Source of the DNA: Istiophorus platypterus
Lineage: Eukaryota; Chordata; Actinopteri; Istiophoriformes; Istiophoridae
DNA: 64,000 bases
Direction: 5' to 3'
NCBI GenBank assembly: GCA_016859345.1
Contig: CM029129.1
Coordinates: 14,669,899-14,733,898 of the forward strand
The notes beneath the pieces were generated by a model. It did no database searches, had not been told where the DNA came from, and saw nothing but the letters and a program-made list of their open reading frames with translations. How positions within the stretch are numbered: the stretch's first letter is position 1; each line of letters opens with the position of its first letter. A program made the position numbers and the translations under genes. Below are positions 10,501 through 23,000 of this stretch, piece after piece.

Positions 10501-13480
10501 TGGAAACGTGGCCCACTTACCCACTTCTTCAAAGGTCTCACTTGCCGTAAGGCCTTTTGTGCCAAATCCATAAAGACCACTAGGCTTGAGTATGCCAAAC
10601 TCTCTCCTATCTGTCGTTATTTCATCATGCCTGAATAAACATGCATTTAAGCCAGTGGCGAAATGAAACCTATTGTCTTCTTTGGAGACACTGATTTTCC
10701 TAGCCGCCCTACCTTACATCCATTTTTAATATTAAGATGGGGGATAGCCTCCTGCTTTGTTCCAGCATTACTGCCGTCATTGCTTTAAAAGCCTCATTAA
10801 ATCAGAGCTATATCCTGTTAGTGATTTTCTTGACTAAGTGCCAGACGGCTTCATGTCACAGGGTTGTGCATGTCACTCAAAAAGCTGCAATGTAAAAAAA
10901 CCTTCGATCATTATATGCTGGAAAATACCAGGCTCATCATCTACACTGAATGAATAGACAAGGTTTAATTTGTGAGTGACACTGAAAAAATCTGGTTGCA
11001 CCCGAAATTCAATAAACCGACTGACTGTTTTGTTATTATGGTTTCCAGCTATAATGGCATCACTTTGAAAGCCAGACAGTGTGAGCTGATGGCTCCACTG
11101 CCTCCCAGTCAGTCTGCTCTGTCCCAACCACAGTCAAACAGCACAGAGTGCAACACAAACACACTCTGCATGAGCCTCTGAGCGCTGTCCTCGTTCTCTC
11201 ACACAATATTTAATTCTCTTCAAGTCATCTGAACTGGTTGGTGTCATTGTGCGGGACCAGCCAAAACACTACGCTGCTGCATGGCTGAAAATTTAGCAAA
11301 ATGCTGTCAGTTTTGTTTTGTCCTCCCACTCCCAGCATTATTTACTGTCTAAACACAAGTAGCATACTGGATGGCAAAGGAGAACAGGATAGACAGCCTG
11401 AAAACACAGAGACTCAGTAAGTTACCATCAAATTGTGGAGGAAGGAAATTTTAGTGGGCTCCTGGCATCTCCACAAACCTTGATGCTTTAATCACATTCA
11501 TGTGAGAGGAATTGTCTGCTGGCCTGACAAGTTGCGGCACTAGATGCCAACCGAGCCACAGGAACTGCGACAGTGGTATTCGGCAAGGAATGTTTGGAAA
11601 TAGACCCACTTATCACATTTTTTTCACCTCTCCACAAAGCCATCTTTTCAGAATTTAGTGCTAGATCATTCCTCTTTCTTTCCCTTCCCATTTAATTTAA
11701 CTAATGGCTTTCTGTGCAAATATCATATGAGTCAGCTGCTATTAAACGAGATAACAGCAAATGTAACGCACAGCCAAGATCAGAAGTATAATGCCATCCT
11801 CAGATCGACCGGCACTTAAACCAAAGGGAAAATGTTGGCATTTTTGGAATACCACTGAGTCTTGTCATCATGACCCTTTCTTCTTTCTCATTTTCAGTTT
11901 TGTAATCTGCCTGATCCTGTGTATAGATATTCTAGCGGCAAGTTTCCTTCTTTCTATCATATATCTGCAAGGGATAAGGGATGTCGAAATGCTGCATAGT
12001 CCCGGAGAGTTTTTGCCAGTTAGAAGTTCTCAAACTATAAATAAAGATACTTAGAAGTCTGCTTTTGGTTGCCATAGTTTCTTCTACAGGGGCTCGGCAG
12101 AAAAAGCACTGGATGCTTGCGTGACTGCCCCTTGAGCTGCCTCTCTGCCAGAAAAAAAAAAAAAAACAAAAACTACTGAGGCTTCATTTCAGTGATGACA
12201 ACCTGTTAGATGAGACTTGAGCATGTGCCCTGTTTGACTTCTCTGTAGCCTGCAGCGTGACTGACCTTGAGACTCTTCCTCCTCTGTGTTGACTGTGCGC
12301 TCTCCGTCTCCCTCTCCCTCTTCCTCACGCACACGCACGCACACACACACACACACACATACACACGTTTGGCACTTCAGCGGGATCTGTTAGGCGGCCA
12401 CATGTCATTTCTAATCCATCTGATGAAACTTTCCACCGAGCCCTCCGCCTCACAGTTAGACCAAAGCCATGCCTCTACTGTACCAGACAGACGGCCGCAG
12501 GACTGAAGTGCCAGTTTTCTTTCAACTTTTAATCAATATCGATAATTCTCAGTGGGATATTAACAGCTGAGAAGGTAACGGATTCCTTCTGTGGGAGGCT
12601 GGTTGGTGTTGCACCGGATTACTGGAAGATGAGGCACATTGGGCCACGGTTCATTACTAGGCTCTCTGACCGGTTTGTACAGGGGCAAACACCGGACATC
12701 TGCAGTGCCATGTCTCTCCTCTTTTTTCTCACACCTGTCAGTACGATCAGTAAAAAAAAGGAGGCATAGTTTCTAAAGGGAAAAAAAAAAAAGAAAGAAG
12801 AAGAAGAGAACTTCGAGCTGACCCCTCTTATACCCGGGAAACATGCTGAGTTATGGCCGTTACATAATTGCATTCATGTTTGCCGAGTGACTCCGCTGCG
12901 CCCTCGACTCAGCAGTCTCCCAGTCGGAGACCCGCCGCCTCGGAAGCCGCCTGTCTCCCGCGGCGCTGACACGACCCTGCGTCAGTTGTGCTGGCGTAAG
13001 TGAAACCACCCGGGGGAGCGTGTCGCCGCCGAGGGCCCTGGATCAACACTTAGAGGTGGATGGTGGGGGGGGGGGGTCCGCTTTTAATCCCGCTGTGAGC
13101 CCCCAGAGTTTCCGCGCAGCCGAGAGCGCAGGTGCGCGCATCGCAAGTGGTGCTGAAGGGACAGCTCCTGTCGCACGGGGAGTCACCTGCCGGATCCTCA
13201 CCTGTGTCCACTTTCATTTCGATACAAGATCCCAGACTAATGAAACTGCTAAGACCCATAAAGGGTTAATACAGTCTCACTCCTCGATCCAGCTAGACAA
13301 TAAATAAATACATTTAAATTTAGATTTATTTTTTTTTTAAATCGGACATCCAGAAGGACAGGTAGGCGTTTGTCCGGCTGCTGCAGATTCTTTTGTGTTT
13401 CAAGTGGCTAATTATTAAACGCATGGCTTATAATTAAACACATTTTTAAATATCTGACAGGAAAAAAAATACCCAAAAAA
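7561..13480. other. jakmip2-dpysl3 intergenic region
   Basis: About 5.9 kb, AT-rich. I found no exon with family resemblance. One minus-strand ORF (8935-9228) has a balanced composition but no recognised relative and no clear splice partner. A CA array lies at about 12328-12366. The last part (about 12880-13260) becomes GC- and CpG-rich ahead of dpysl3. Confidence 0.5.
12880..13260 (+). promoter_or_regulatory. CpG-rich block upstream of the dpysl3 long-isoform exon
   Basis: GC- and CpG-rich block standing out from AT-rich surroundings, with a run of ten or more G's at about 13063-13076. It lies 0.5-0.9 kb upstream of the long-isoform start codon and is a natural promoter or proximal regulatory candidate. 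No measured transcription start is available. Confidence 0.4.
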
Positions 13481-13484
13481 CAAC

Positions 13485-13492
13485 TATATAAG
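13485..13492 (+). promoter_or_regulatory. possible TATA box of dpysl3 long isoform
   Basis: TATATAAG occurs about 250 bases upstream of the ATG at 13736, so a start near 13515 would give a 5'UTR of about 220 nt containing the CA array. The alternative is that the sequence before 13727 is an intron, because ttgtgcag ahead of ggctccaccATGG also resembles an acceptor. Confidence 0.3.
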
Positions 13493-13578
13493 AACTTTGC
13501 ATCCGGCACCACTACAGTGCCACCTCTGGCTTTAATTCAGCCCCTGCCTTGTCTGTCTGCGCTGGCTTCCTCACAGCA

Positions 13579-13619
<41 letters not shown>

Positions 13620-13677
13620 CACACTCACACTCACACACACACACACCCACACTCACACTCACACTCACACACACACA
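13579..13677 (+). repeat. compound (CA)n / CACACT microsatellite before dpysl3 ATG
   Basis: About 100 bases of CA repeat interrupted by regular ACTC units, ending 58 bases before the long-isoform start codon. It falls in the predicted 5'UTR or immediate promoter. Confidence 0.9.
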
Positions 13678-13735
13678 GGCTTCACTTCGGCACTAGTATT
13701 GCCGTCTTTCTCTGTCATTTGTGCAGGGCTCCACC

Positions 13736-14089
13736 ATGGCAGAGCGCAGGGGAAACTGGGAACAGGCAGAGGACGACCTGCCGGTTTATCTCGCCCGACC
13801 CGGCACGGCCGACCAGGTCCCCCGCCAGAAACACGGCGGCTTGTTTTGCAGCGTCGAGGGCGCGTTCGAGAGCAAAACCATAGACTTCGATGCCCTGAGC
13901 GTCGGCCAGAGGGGCTCCCGCACCCCGAGGATCGCGAAACGAGAGACCGGTCGGGAGGCGAGGAGCCCGGCGAGCGACAACAGGAGCTCCCCCGGTGCGG
14001 AGAGTCCCAGGCGGGGAGCGAAAGACTTGCGGGTTGAGATGAGAGCCGGCGGTGGGAAAGAAGCGCTGCAGAACCTGGAGGGCGAAGAG
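13736..14089 (+). CDS. dpysl3: dpysl3 exon 1, long isoform (CRMP4b-type)
   Basis: 118 codons starting at a near-perfect Kozak context (ccaccATGg) and ending in phase 0 at donor gtaagg. It encodes MAERRGNWEQAEDDLPVYL, then ARPGTADQVPRQK and VEGAFESKTIDFDALSVGQ, closely matching the long N-terminus of vertebrate DPYSL3. The second half is basic, serine-rich and probably disordered. The exon is CpG-rich. An upstream in-frame ATG at 13721 lacks a good context and is not favoured. In mammals the long form is the less abundant CRMP4 isoform, linked to RhoA and Nogo signalling. Confidence 0.93.
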
Positions 14090-17000
14090 GTAAGGAGAGA
14101 GTAACTTTTTCGTGAGTGGCAGCAGGACTACTGCAGCATGTGTACACGACAGGGTCGGTTTCCACAGTCTGTGGTCACTGCTGTGTCTGTTAGTTTTACT
14201 TTCTCTGTCCCACTACCTTATTTATATAGTAGCTGTTGTTTTGTGTACATTATTTAAATGGGCAAATATAATTATGGAGAAGTATACCATAGGCTCACAA
14301 CCTTCTGAAATTGCTAATTGTGAGCATAATGGACCAACTCAAGAATACCCACTGACACTGATGCTCTCAAGCTGTGGGCCACACCTTAATTAAATTCAAA
14401 ACCTGTCCTTCATCTTTGTATTGGATGCGTCATTCTGCCCCATCACCATATGACCTAACTGATAATGGTGATAAAGCTTCCTGGGAGAACTGTAGAGAGA
14501 GTTTAATAGCATTGCAGAATGGATACTTTAATCAAAGAAACTCAAACAGTATGAAACAATTAGTGGAGTTAGGATTTCATGGACATATTCAATTTCTCAG
14601 CAAACAAAAATGCGTTTTTAAGGTATGTGCAGAGAAAATACATGCTGCCTGCCAAGGTGGCAGGGAAATGAGACAGACTTACCATCCACAGCCAACCTTC
14701 ATCAGCATTTTTTTTTTTTTTTAGCTAATATCAAATCCTTGAAGAATACTTCAGGAAAATCAGCCAGTGTATAAAGAGAATGTAAAGAAGATTACACCAC
14801 TCAAGCAAACCGAGGCCACTGAGCACAACTGGAAAGCCTCGAGGCTGGAAAGGCAACTGAAAATTTCTGTCATCGCTCCGACCCTGTGCAGACATTTCTT
14901 CTGTTTTAGTTAAAAAGAACAGAGCTGGCTACCATGATGCTAAATATTTTGCTGAAGAGATGATGCAACAAGTGTTGCCCACACATTCAGTAGCATATTG
15001 ACCTGCTATATTCCTGTGTGACAACTGTAGGCTCATTAAAGCAAAAAGCTCAAATAAATCCAGTGACATACCATTGCCCTAGTAGACAGAAGGCATTAAG
15101 TAAAATCAGGGTAATATGACAGCTAAATCCAGGATTATATTTTGTTGCTGTGTGCATGTGTAGAGTGATATTTTCTCATACTTCACAGGTTAGAAATGTA
15201 ATACACGGCAAATGTGGCTGGAAAATATGAGCATTTTTCTGTCTTTAAAACCTGCAAGTCAAGTATAGTAAGAAAAAAAAAACTTTAATAGCATGTGCAA
15301 CAGCTTATAATCACCAAATGTATCTTTTTGCAGAAAAACATCTAATCGAACCATTGTAGATACATGTCAATAACATTACAATATAGCGGACTGCTAAACT
15401 AGATGCACATTTAAAAAAGTTAATTTGCAAGAATATTGTGCTGACTGATGTAATAACAGGAAAGTGCACATTAGCAACCAAATGATTTCAGTGAAGCAGC
15501 AATTTTTTGTCATCCTTTACTATGAGTGAAAGGTTGCTAGCATGTACTGCAGTGTCACTAGGGTGTTTTAAGGTGCTTGCTATGGCATTAGATGATGGGT
15601 ACGGTTACAGTGCCATTCTTGGTGGGTATTTGGAATAGTTTCTTTGGTGATTTTGTGCGGTTGCTACAGACATGTGACAAATTCAAAAACGGGATGACAG
15701 TGCCCAAGTTGTCACTGAATGGTTTAATGAGTATGAAAATGATTTGAATCATATGCCGTGGCCTTTGCAGCCACTAGATCTCAACCCATTTAAAAAGCCA
15801 TGGGAGATTTAGGATCAAGGTCAGTGCCCCCTGCACTTTCACCACAACATCAAGGGAGGGGTTATCTTTTGGAAGCTTGGTGTTCATCCCTCTAGTAGAG
15901 TTTCAAAGACTTGGACAATCAATGCCAAGGTGCACTGAAGCTGCTCTGGTGGTTTGTGGTGGCCCAACACCTTACTAAGAAACTTTATGTGTTTTTTTTC
16001 CCTTTAATTTTTCACCCATCTGTATCATGTAGGATCTGTTTTTTACAGTAGTTATGGCTGTTTAGAGGAAACAGCATGGTTTGTAGGATGTGGTGTTAGA
16101 GGTCATACAGGCAGACCTAGTGGTGCAAGTGCTGGTAGCAGCATTAGTCTTCGTATCATTTGTAGTAGGGACAAAAAGTCATGTAAAGTTCAGAGTGGTT
16201 CAGTACAGTGTACTATTGTGGTAAATACTGACAAAGCTGAAGAGATGGTTTGTGCATTCCTCCAATTCTCAACTGTCAGTTACTGTCTGGAAAGCTATGC
16301 TGAATAGGTCTTTTTTTAAGACATTTTAATATATCATGGTAGGAAAAGCACCAGAGTTATAACCAGCATTAACAATAAGTGGGTTTCCATCCAAATTATT
16401 TTTTTTATGCATATTTTCAAATTGCTCATAAAAAACTGCTGAAAATTGTAAAAAAAAAAACCAAAAAACAATACAAAAAAAAAAACAACTTAAATACTGG
16501 ATAACCGCAAAACATATTTTTATGCTTGACTGAAGTGGAAAAGTTGATGCATCATTAAAAGCAAAATGTGACCGACAGACATGATGAATAAATCCTGACG
16601 TACTTGAAGCATGTGACTTAAGTGTCCACTGAACATATATTAGCTGCAGGCAGATGAAAACATCACATCTTTGTGGAGCCATGAACAATCCTCAAATTAA
16701 CACGTTAAACAAACAACTGCAATTTTTCCATTTTTTTTTTACATAATTTTTCCGCTATTTGAATTGCTACTGGTTCTCTTATCAGTACATCATCCCCCCC
16801 CCCCCCCGCAACTGTTAAATGGTGCCTGAATGGAGAATCAGTACCAGCAATTTCTATCATTCACAGCTGTGATAGTATGAAAGTGAGGCAGTATGCACAA
16901 TACCAGGACCCTGAAAGTGAAGCAGTGAAATGGAACTCAGACATCATTATTTTTTTTTACTTTCCCCTGCGCATTTCTTTCTGCAATATGTCAAAATGTC

Positions 17001-20000
17001 TTCAGCTGAAAGGGCTTATTTTTGCTAAAAAAAAAATTGATGATGTCACATGTCAATGTGGCTCCAACATCAATGAGAGGCTGGGCTGTAATTTTTCAGC
17101 ACCATGGAGAGAGAGCTGCAAAGAGAGGCAGGGTTTGATATTTTCAGCACCACGGAATGAAGTGGAGCAAAGTAAAGCAAATTGCAACGTTGACGTCGAC
17201 AAAAAAACTATTTCGCTGATTCGAGAAACAGTGACAAAGACCAAAAACAAAATGACTTATCCTCAAGACTGTCTTTTTCATTTTTGCAGCAGAAAATGTG
17301 TTTTTCAATCCTTTCTTGAAGATCAGGTGAAAAGTTTTTCTCCAAAAAGATTTATCAGAAGGGATATTTAAAGCAGTAAAGTTTAAATTTGAGCGGGCAG
17401 GAAAGAGTTAAATGCTGAATTATCCAAATGTAATACAATACGTCATAGATTACGGTCAAATAGAATCTAATCAAATTTAGCTCTCTGCTTGAACGAATAA
17501 AGGTATTATCAGACTGACGTCAACTCTGGTCCGAAATCATCTGCAGCAGCGATTGTGTTTGCTGTATTCATGCCACTAAATGGTGTGTATTGCTTTAGAG
17601 GATACCAACCTAGTGTCATACAGTTAAAGTGGTAATCTGAGCAGCTTTTTTTCTGTTTTCGCACCATGTACTTGAATTAGGAAAAAACATGTCCACCACT
17701 GCAAGTTCTGCTTCTTTGAATTTCTTGGAAGAGCATATCCTGCTTAAGTATTTCTTATCAGAGACACCCAGTCAGCACTGGGAATGTGAGCTCTTGTGAT
17801 TCTAGCAGCAGAATCTATCAAAAAAAAAAAAACGAGACACACTAATTAGAAGTCCCAGATTATCACTTAAAGTTAGTTCTCCTGAACATCTGGTACGTAC
17901 TGTAGTGCCATGTGACGAAACTCCCACTTACTGTTTCTGCAACTCAAATCCAACTTGATCCGAGTCTGATCACATAGTGTAGGCAAAACAAAACTCCCTG
18001 TTGATGTTTATGCTGTGGTGGCGGATGTATAATCTCCCTCTGTTGTCTCCCAACATTGATTTGCTCGGCAGACCTGTTGTGAGACACCAAGACTATTGCT
18101 AGGAGACTGACTGAAGCCAAAAAGCTCTGTCTATGTGAGAACACTGATAAATTATCTACAGTGAAAATGAAAAAAAGTTTCCTTCTAAATACTTTTTTTA
18201 AAACAATTTCGGTTGAAAGGTTTGTCCTCATCATTTATGCTTCAGTGATTTCTGTGCTGTCACTGCACAACAGGCAGTTTGGGACTTGGCTGCTGTATCC
18301 ACTCTATCTAACCTTTTTGTGTCTATTTGTATTTGAATCCTCACATCGTCCTGACAATGTAATTAATTTCTTTCTTCTTAATTCTAAATGTAAACTGTAT
18401 CTTTAACAGCCTTTATTGTCACAGAGCATTATGGTATGAAATAACGGTTTTCCCCTAAGCATGAATACAGATGACTTCAGAATGGCAGGCAGCCAATTTC
18501 CCCTCTTGTGGCCCGATACTGAAGTGCAATATTGCACCTCCTGAGGTAAAAGATGATTCAGCAGAAATCAACAAACAGAGTTAGGCCGTGTGCATTTTCT
18601 GGCTTTTAGGAAGAAACTTTTGAGGAAATCGGACTGACAGCAGAGACAGGACATGCTTACACTTCGGACATTATTTAGTACATTCTGTCAGGCTTAACGT
18701 GCAAACAAGTGGAAAAGCTGCCTGTGTATGATGTTTGACATTCCAGTGACTCTTTTCCTTGTTTCACTTTTCATTTAATATCACTGAGAATGTACTGAAG
18801 TTTGTGTATGAGTAATGTAAGGTTCGGTTGATGTTCTAGTAATAGTAAAGTCTAATGATCAGAATTCTAGTTGTTACTGGTTTCCTCCCGTCTGGTGAGC
18901 TAATCAGTGCATCAATTGCTGTAATGGGTTGAGTAATGAGGAGTGGTTAGCCAGATGTCCAGGGGAGCTGGTTTGGGAACAGGACCCCCCCCCCCCATCA
19001 CCACCACCACCCTCACACACACACAAGCACCCCCCCCCCCCTCTTCTTTGTCCTACAAGGTGGAAGTCAGACTGGGAGGGGCACTTTGTGCAATTACATC
19101 TACACTGACAAACAGAAACAAGCAAACATACATGCCCACATATGCACCGGCACATTTACCTAAATGAATCCATGTAAGGTTCAAAAAAATTATGAAGGAT
19201 ACTGATACAGGCCTGTTAGTAACGCTGCAGTAGGTAAAACACTCCCTTATAATCCTGATTGAGTGAGAGACACTGGAAGATGAGGAGAGCATCAACACTC
19301 ATCTTGTGGTACTCCAGCAGCTTTGTACATAATGGTCAGTTTCCAAGTTGTCGGGAGCGTCCAGACTAATGCAAGTTATATTATGTCTTCTGTGGCTCTG
19401 GAGGAGCTTTGTCAAGTCTGAGAGAACAACCCCGGTGAAGATGTAGTGATGTCATCAGGGCTATTTCAGTTCGGGCTGGGAGACTTAACAGAGAGGCTGT
19501 GTTACATACTGAGAAGTGAAGTTTGAAAAACCTGACCTGACTGTTCACTGCAGTAAAACCAAGGGAGTTGTTGAGCTGCATTATGGAAAACGAAGGATCC
19601 CCTGTTTTTGGAGCATGACTCATATGAGGGGCCGAGGCTATCTTGGCCTCTGCTGCTTCGATGTTGACCATCTTTTCTTAATCTGTCTCTTGCAAGTCCC
19701 TTAACTTTATGGAAATGCATTTCTAAATTGCTGAAGTACCCTTTTAATTCCACACAGATTTTTCCCATTACCTAAATGCAATTTGATTTTTGATGAGCAT
19801 GTTGCCATTTTCGCCCAGAAGTTATAAACCAAATCTCTTAAGCATTAAATTCAAAACCTTCACCAAAAAAACAGAAGTGAGAGTAAGCCGCACTCATCAG
19901 TATTATCCCTGTTTTTTTGTTTTTTTTGTACCTTCTGAAGTTCTTTGGGATCCTTTGGTATTAAGTGATTACACATCAGCCAGAGTAACAACCATGAACA

Positions 20001-23000
20001 TACACAGGCTTTTTTTTCTTTGCCATTGGGGTCCACCTAGGTGTAAATTCTGCTGTTGCAGCTTTGATTCCCTTACAGAGTTTTTTTTCTGCATCCTTGA
20101 TTTGTCTGCCCCCTGACTGTCTGTCAGTGTCAGCTGGTTAATGTGCTCTGCAGAGGTAGCAGGCCTGCAAACTTGAAGTGTGTTGTTGATGCATTCTCCA
20201 AGGCCTGGGAATGCTGAGGTAATGCCTTACTGCCTCACTGCCATGAAAGGACATGTCAGCATGCTGGAGCTGTGTCCTCTAACAGCCAAAAGCAGGCAGA
20301 AAACAATCAGTGGCTATAAATGTACTATTATTTATTACTGATCTCTTTTAAATACATACCTATTTGTGAAATTTATCTCTGTCCAAAATATAAAATTTGT
20401 GATTTTAGAGAAAATTTCAGGATGAGATACTACATTTAAATGTTTAGAGGACAGGGTATTTTGAAAATAAATGTACTGAACTGCCAAAAGTGTGGCATGT
20501 ATATTGTTTTTATTACCTCAATACTGACTATGTGCACTTGAGTACATGATCACGCAGTTGTGTCTATTTCTAGGCACTGCATTAAATGCTATTCAATTAG
20601 AAACATAAACGTGTGCACACATGTATGCACTTTGAGCATCGACACTTTAAGCAGATATTTGCTATCATAGAACTTACAACATGAACTAATTATGAAATGA
20701 TTTCCTTTTCAAGCCCCTTTGAATGACTTAAGACTAACCTATGAATACATATATGGCAGTTACACTATTTTTTAATATTATTTTTATTATTATATTATTA
20801 TTATTTTATAATTCAGTAGTTAATGCGGGGAATTTTAATGAGATTTGTTTGTTTTGATTTCTGAAACATTTACCTACAAAGTTTTTTCCTTCAGAATTTA
20901 AAAACTAGATCACAAGAATCTCTACAAAAATACCTCTCTACAAAAGTACAGGAATACTTTGTACAGGCGTAGAAAAAAAATATATATATATAGCTGCATT
21001 TTGTATGTTGATTGGTCACAAGGGTGATGATATTTCATTGTGGTGTATTTCCTTGTTAAATGTATCTTTCACATAAATATATGAATAAGAGATGGAGTAC
21101 TGTCTTTGAACATTAAACTTCAAATCTTCTATGCTGCAGATCTACATTTTTCTTGAAAACCAAGGTAAGCATGTACCGAACGAGACTATGATCTTCCAGT
21201 TTATAATTTATACACATGCACAGACACACCCTCAGTCACGTGCCTGCTCTCCCATGCACTTTCAGTAGGAGAACATTAGTGCTGAGGGGGGGAATGATGG
21301 GGGAATGGCTGAAGGAGGGTCCACGTTAGGTCCAAACAATAGAGACACATGGTTGGGTGGGGACATGCAGAGAGAGGGAGAGAGTCTGTGTGCGTGTGTA
21401 TGTGTGTGTGTGTGTGTCCTGGTAGAGTAGTAGTAGACATGTAGAGGGTGTGTAATGTGGTGGACAGGCTCTGTGACAGCTGCTCCTCCATTTTGCCCCT
21501 CCTCTGTAGTCAGAAAAACAAAACCACAAAAACGGTAGCTAATAACTGGTAAAGATTTGCAGTCTTAAACTTGCTGACTAGGAATTTTTAATATATATTT
21601 TTTTTACTATTTAAACAAAAGGGGGGTCCTGAATGTATAACGCTGAATAGATTTGATTGTGTTTATTAAATAACACATCTGAAACATGTTTAAATTTAAA
21701 TGTCAATATGGTTCATATTGCTTTTTATCGTCTCAACTTTTTACAAATTCAAACTGTACATAAAACAACAAGTTTGATCATATGCTGTCCTTCCTTGTTA
21801 CGCCAGTATAGTAGACTAATTTTGAAAACTGGCAAAAAGCTTATTCATTTAGTAAATAACTGGCCAGGGAACAGTATAGCAACGGAGCAATAATACTTTA
21901 AAGGAGCTTAGTTTCTGTCCCTAATTTTGATGCTGAGCATTCAATAATAATAATAATAATAATAACGCAATAAAAGATGTTGGTGAATTTTAAACCATCT
22001 ACTTCGGGTTAGTTTGATATTCTGGAGAGAATAAAAAACCTCCGATCGATCAGCAACATCGGATGTACGTATATGTGCGAGGAGGAGGAGGAGGAAAAAA
22101 AAAAAAGAAAAAGAAAGAAAAATGTGTGACAGCTCAGTAATGCAGACAACTGGAGTCACCTCACCGGCTGCTCCACTGCGTCCTCCAGCGGAAAGATCGC
22201 CGCACTGCCCCCTTTTTATTACGGAGGGAGGGGCCGGGAGACTGGACCAGAGACGCTCCTATAGCTCTCAGCGAGGCACTTTACATCGCACCGACCGAGG
22301 GGCGACCATTCCCTGAAGCTCCCATCCAGGCGAGGGCCGCTGCAGCATCCGCAAGGAGGGAATATCTTTTTATTCAAAGAAAAAGAAAGAATAAGAAAGA
22401 AAGAAAGAAAGAAAGGAAAGAAAGCTTGATTTTGTGGGCTGGAATCGAACGAGAGAGAGAGAGAAAAGAAAAAAATGTCTTATCAAGGAAAAAAGAACAT
22501 CCCAAAGATCACAGTGAGTAAAAAGGGGGATATTTACGGCTTCGCCGGCTGTGGGAACTTTGACGCTCGCTCGTCCGCGGGTCGCAGCGCCGCCGTTTTT
22601 CTCGGTGCATCGAGGAACGTTCGCGTCCAACCCGCAGCTCAGCCCCGTGATTTTTAACCTCCCTCCCTCTCTATTGTCCGACGTGATTCGGGGAAAAAAA
22701 ATAAACAACAACAACAACAACAACAACAAAAACCCAAATGCGCACAATGGAAAAAATGGCATGACCGGCTGCCACAGTGACAGCCGGGCGGCGGGATGAG
22801 GCGTTTTCTTAAAGGTGTCCCGCATCTTCTTTGTTGCGGGGATCCATGCGTGTGTCGAGCCGGCTCGCCCTGCAGGGACTCGGGTTGTCTGCAGGGCATA
22901 GCTGCGAGTCGGTGCCGAGCCGATCCTGCATCGTTTTTTAAAGCTGCTATCGTAGCATAGCACATTTCTTTTCTTCTTCTCCTTCTCCTTTTTTTTTTTT

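Larger units (their letters stand above)
14090..22474 (+). other. dpysl3 intron 1, part a (long exon to short exon)
   Basis: 8.4 kb of mostly AT-rich DNA. It holds a Tc1/mariner remnant (about 15660-15995), a probable MITE-like stretch (about 16378-16690), two RE1/NRSE-like sites (17095-17162), C-runs near 16794 and 18985-19040, a GT array at 21390-21418, an AAT array at 21942-21966 and a GAAA-rich tract at 22376-22425 just before the short exon. Confidence 0.7.

Noticed and set aside
13140..13165. Possible RE1 half-sites near the long-isoform promoter
   Set aside because: GGTGCTGAA and GGACAGC halves are in the wrong order and spacing for an RE1 site.
13665..14165. 166-residue minus-strand ORF
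   Set aside because: Antisense of the dpysl3 long first exon, whose plus-strand translation matches DPYSL3.
16877..17371. 164-residue plus-strand ORF around the RE1-like sites
   Set aside because: No splice signals that fit, no family resemblance, and the composition is AT-driven.
22370..22963. 197-residue minus-strand ORF opposite the dpysl3 short exon
   Set aside because: Antisense of the promoter and 5' exon region with poly-Phe and poly-Leu stretches. A shadow of the GAAA tract and GC-rich DNA.
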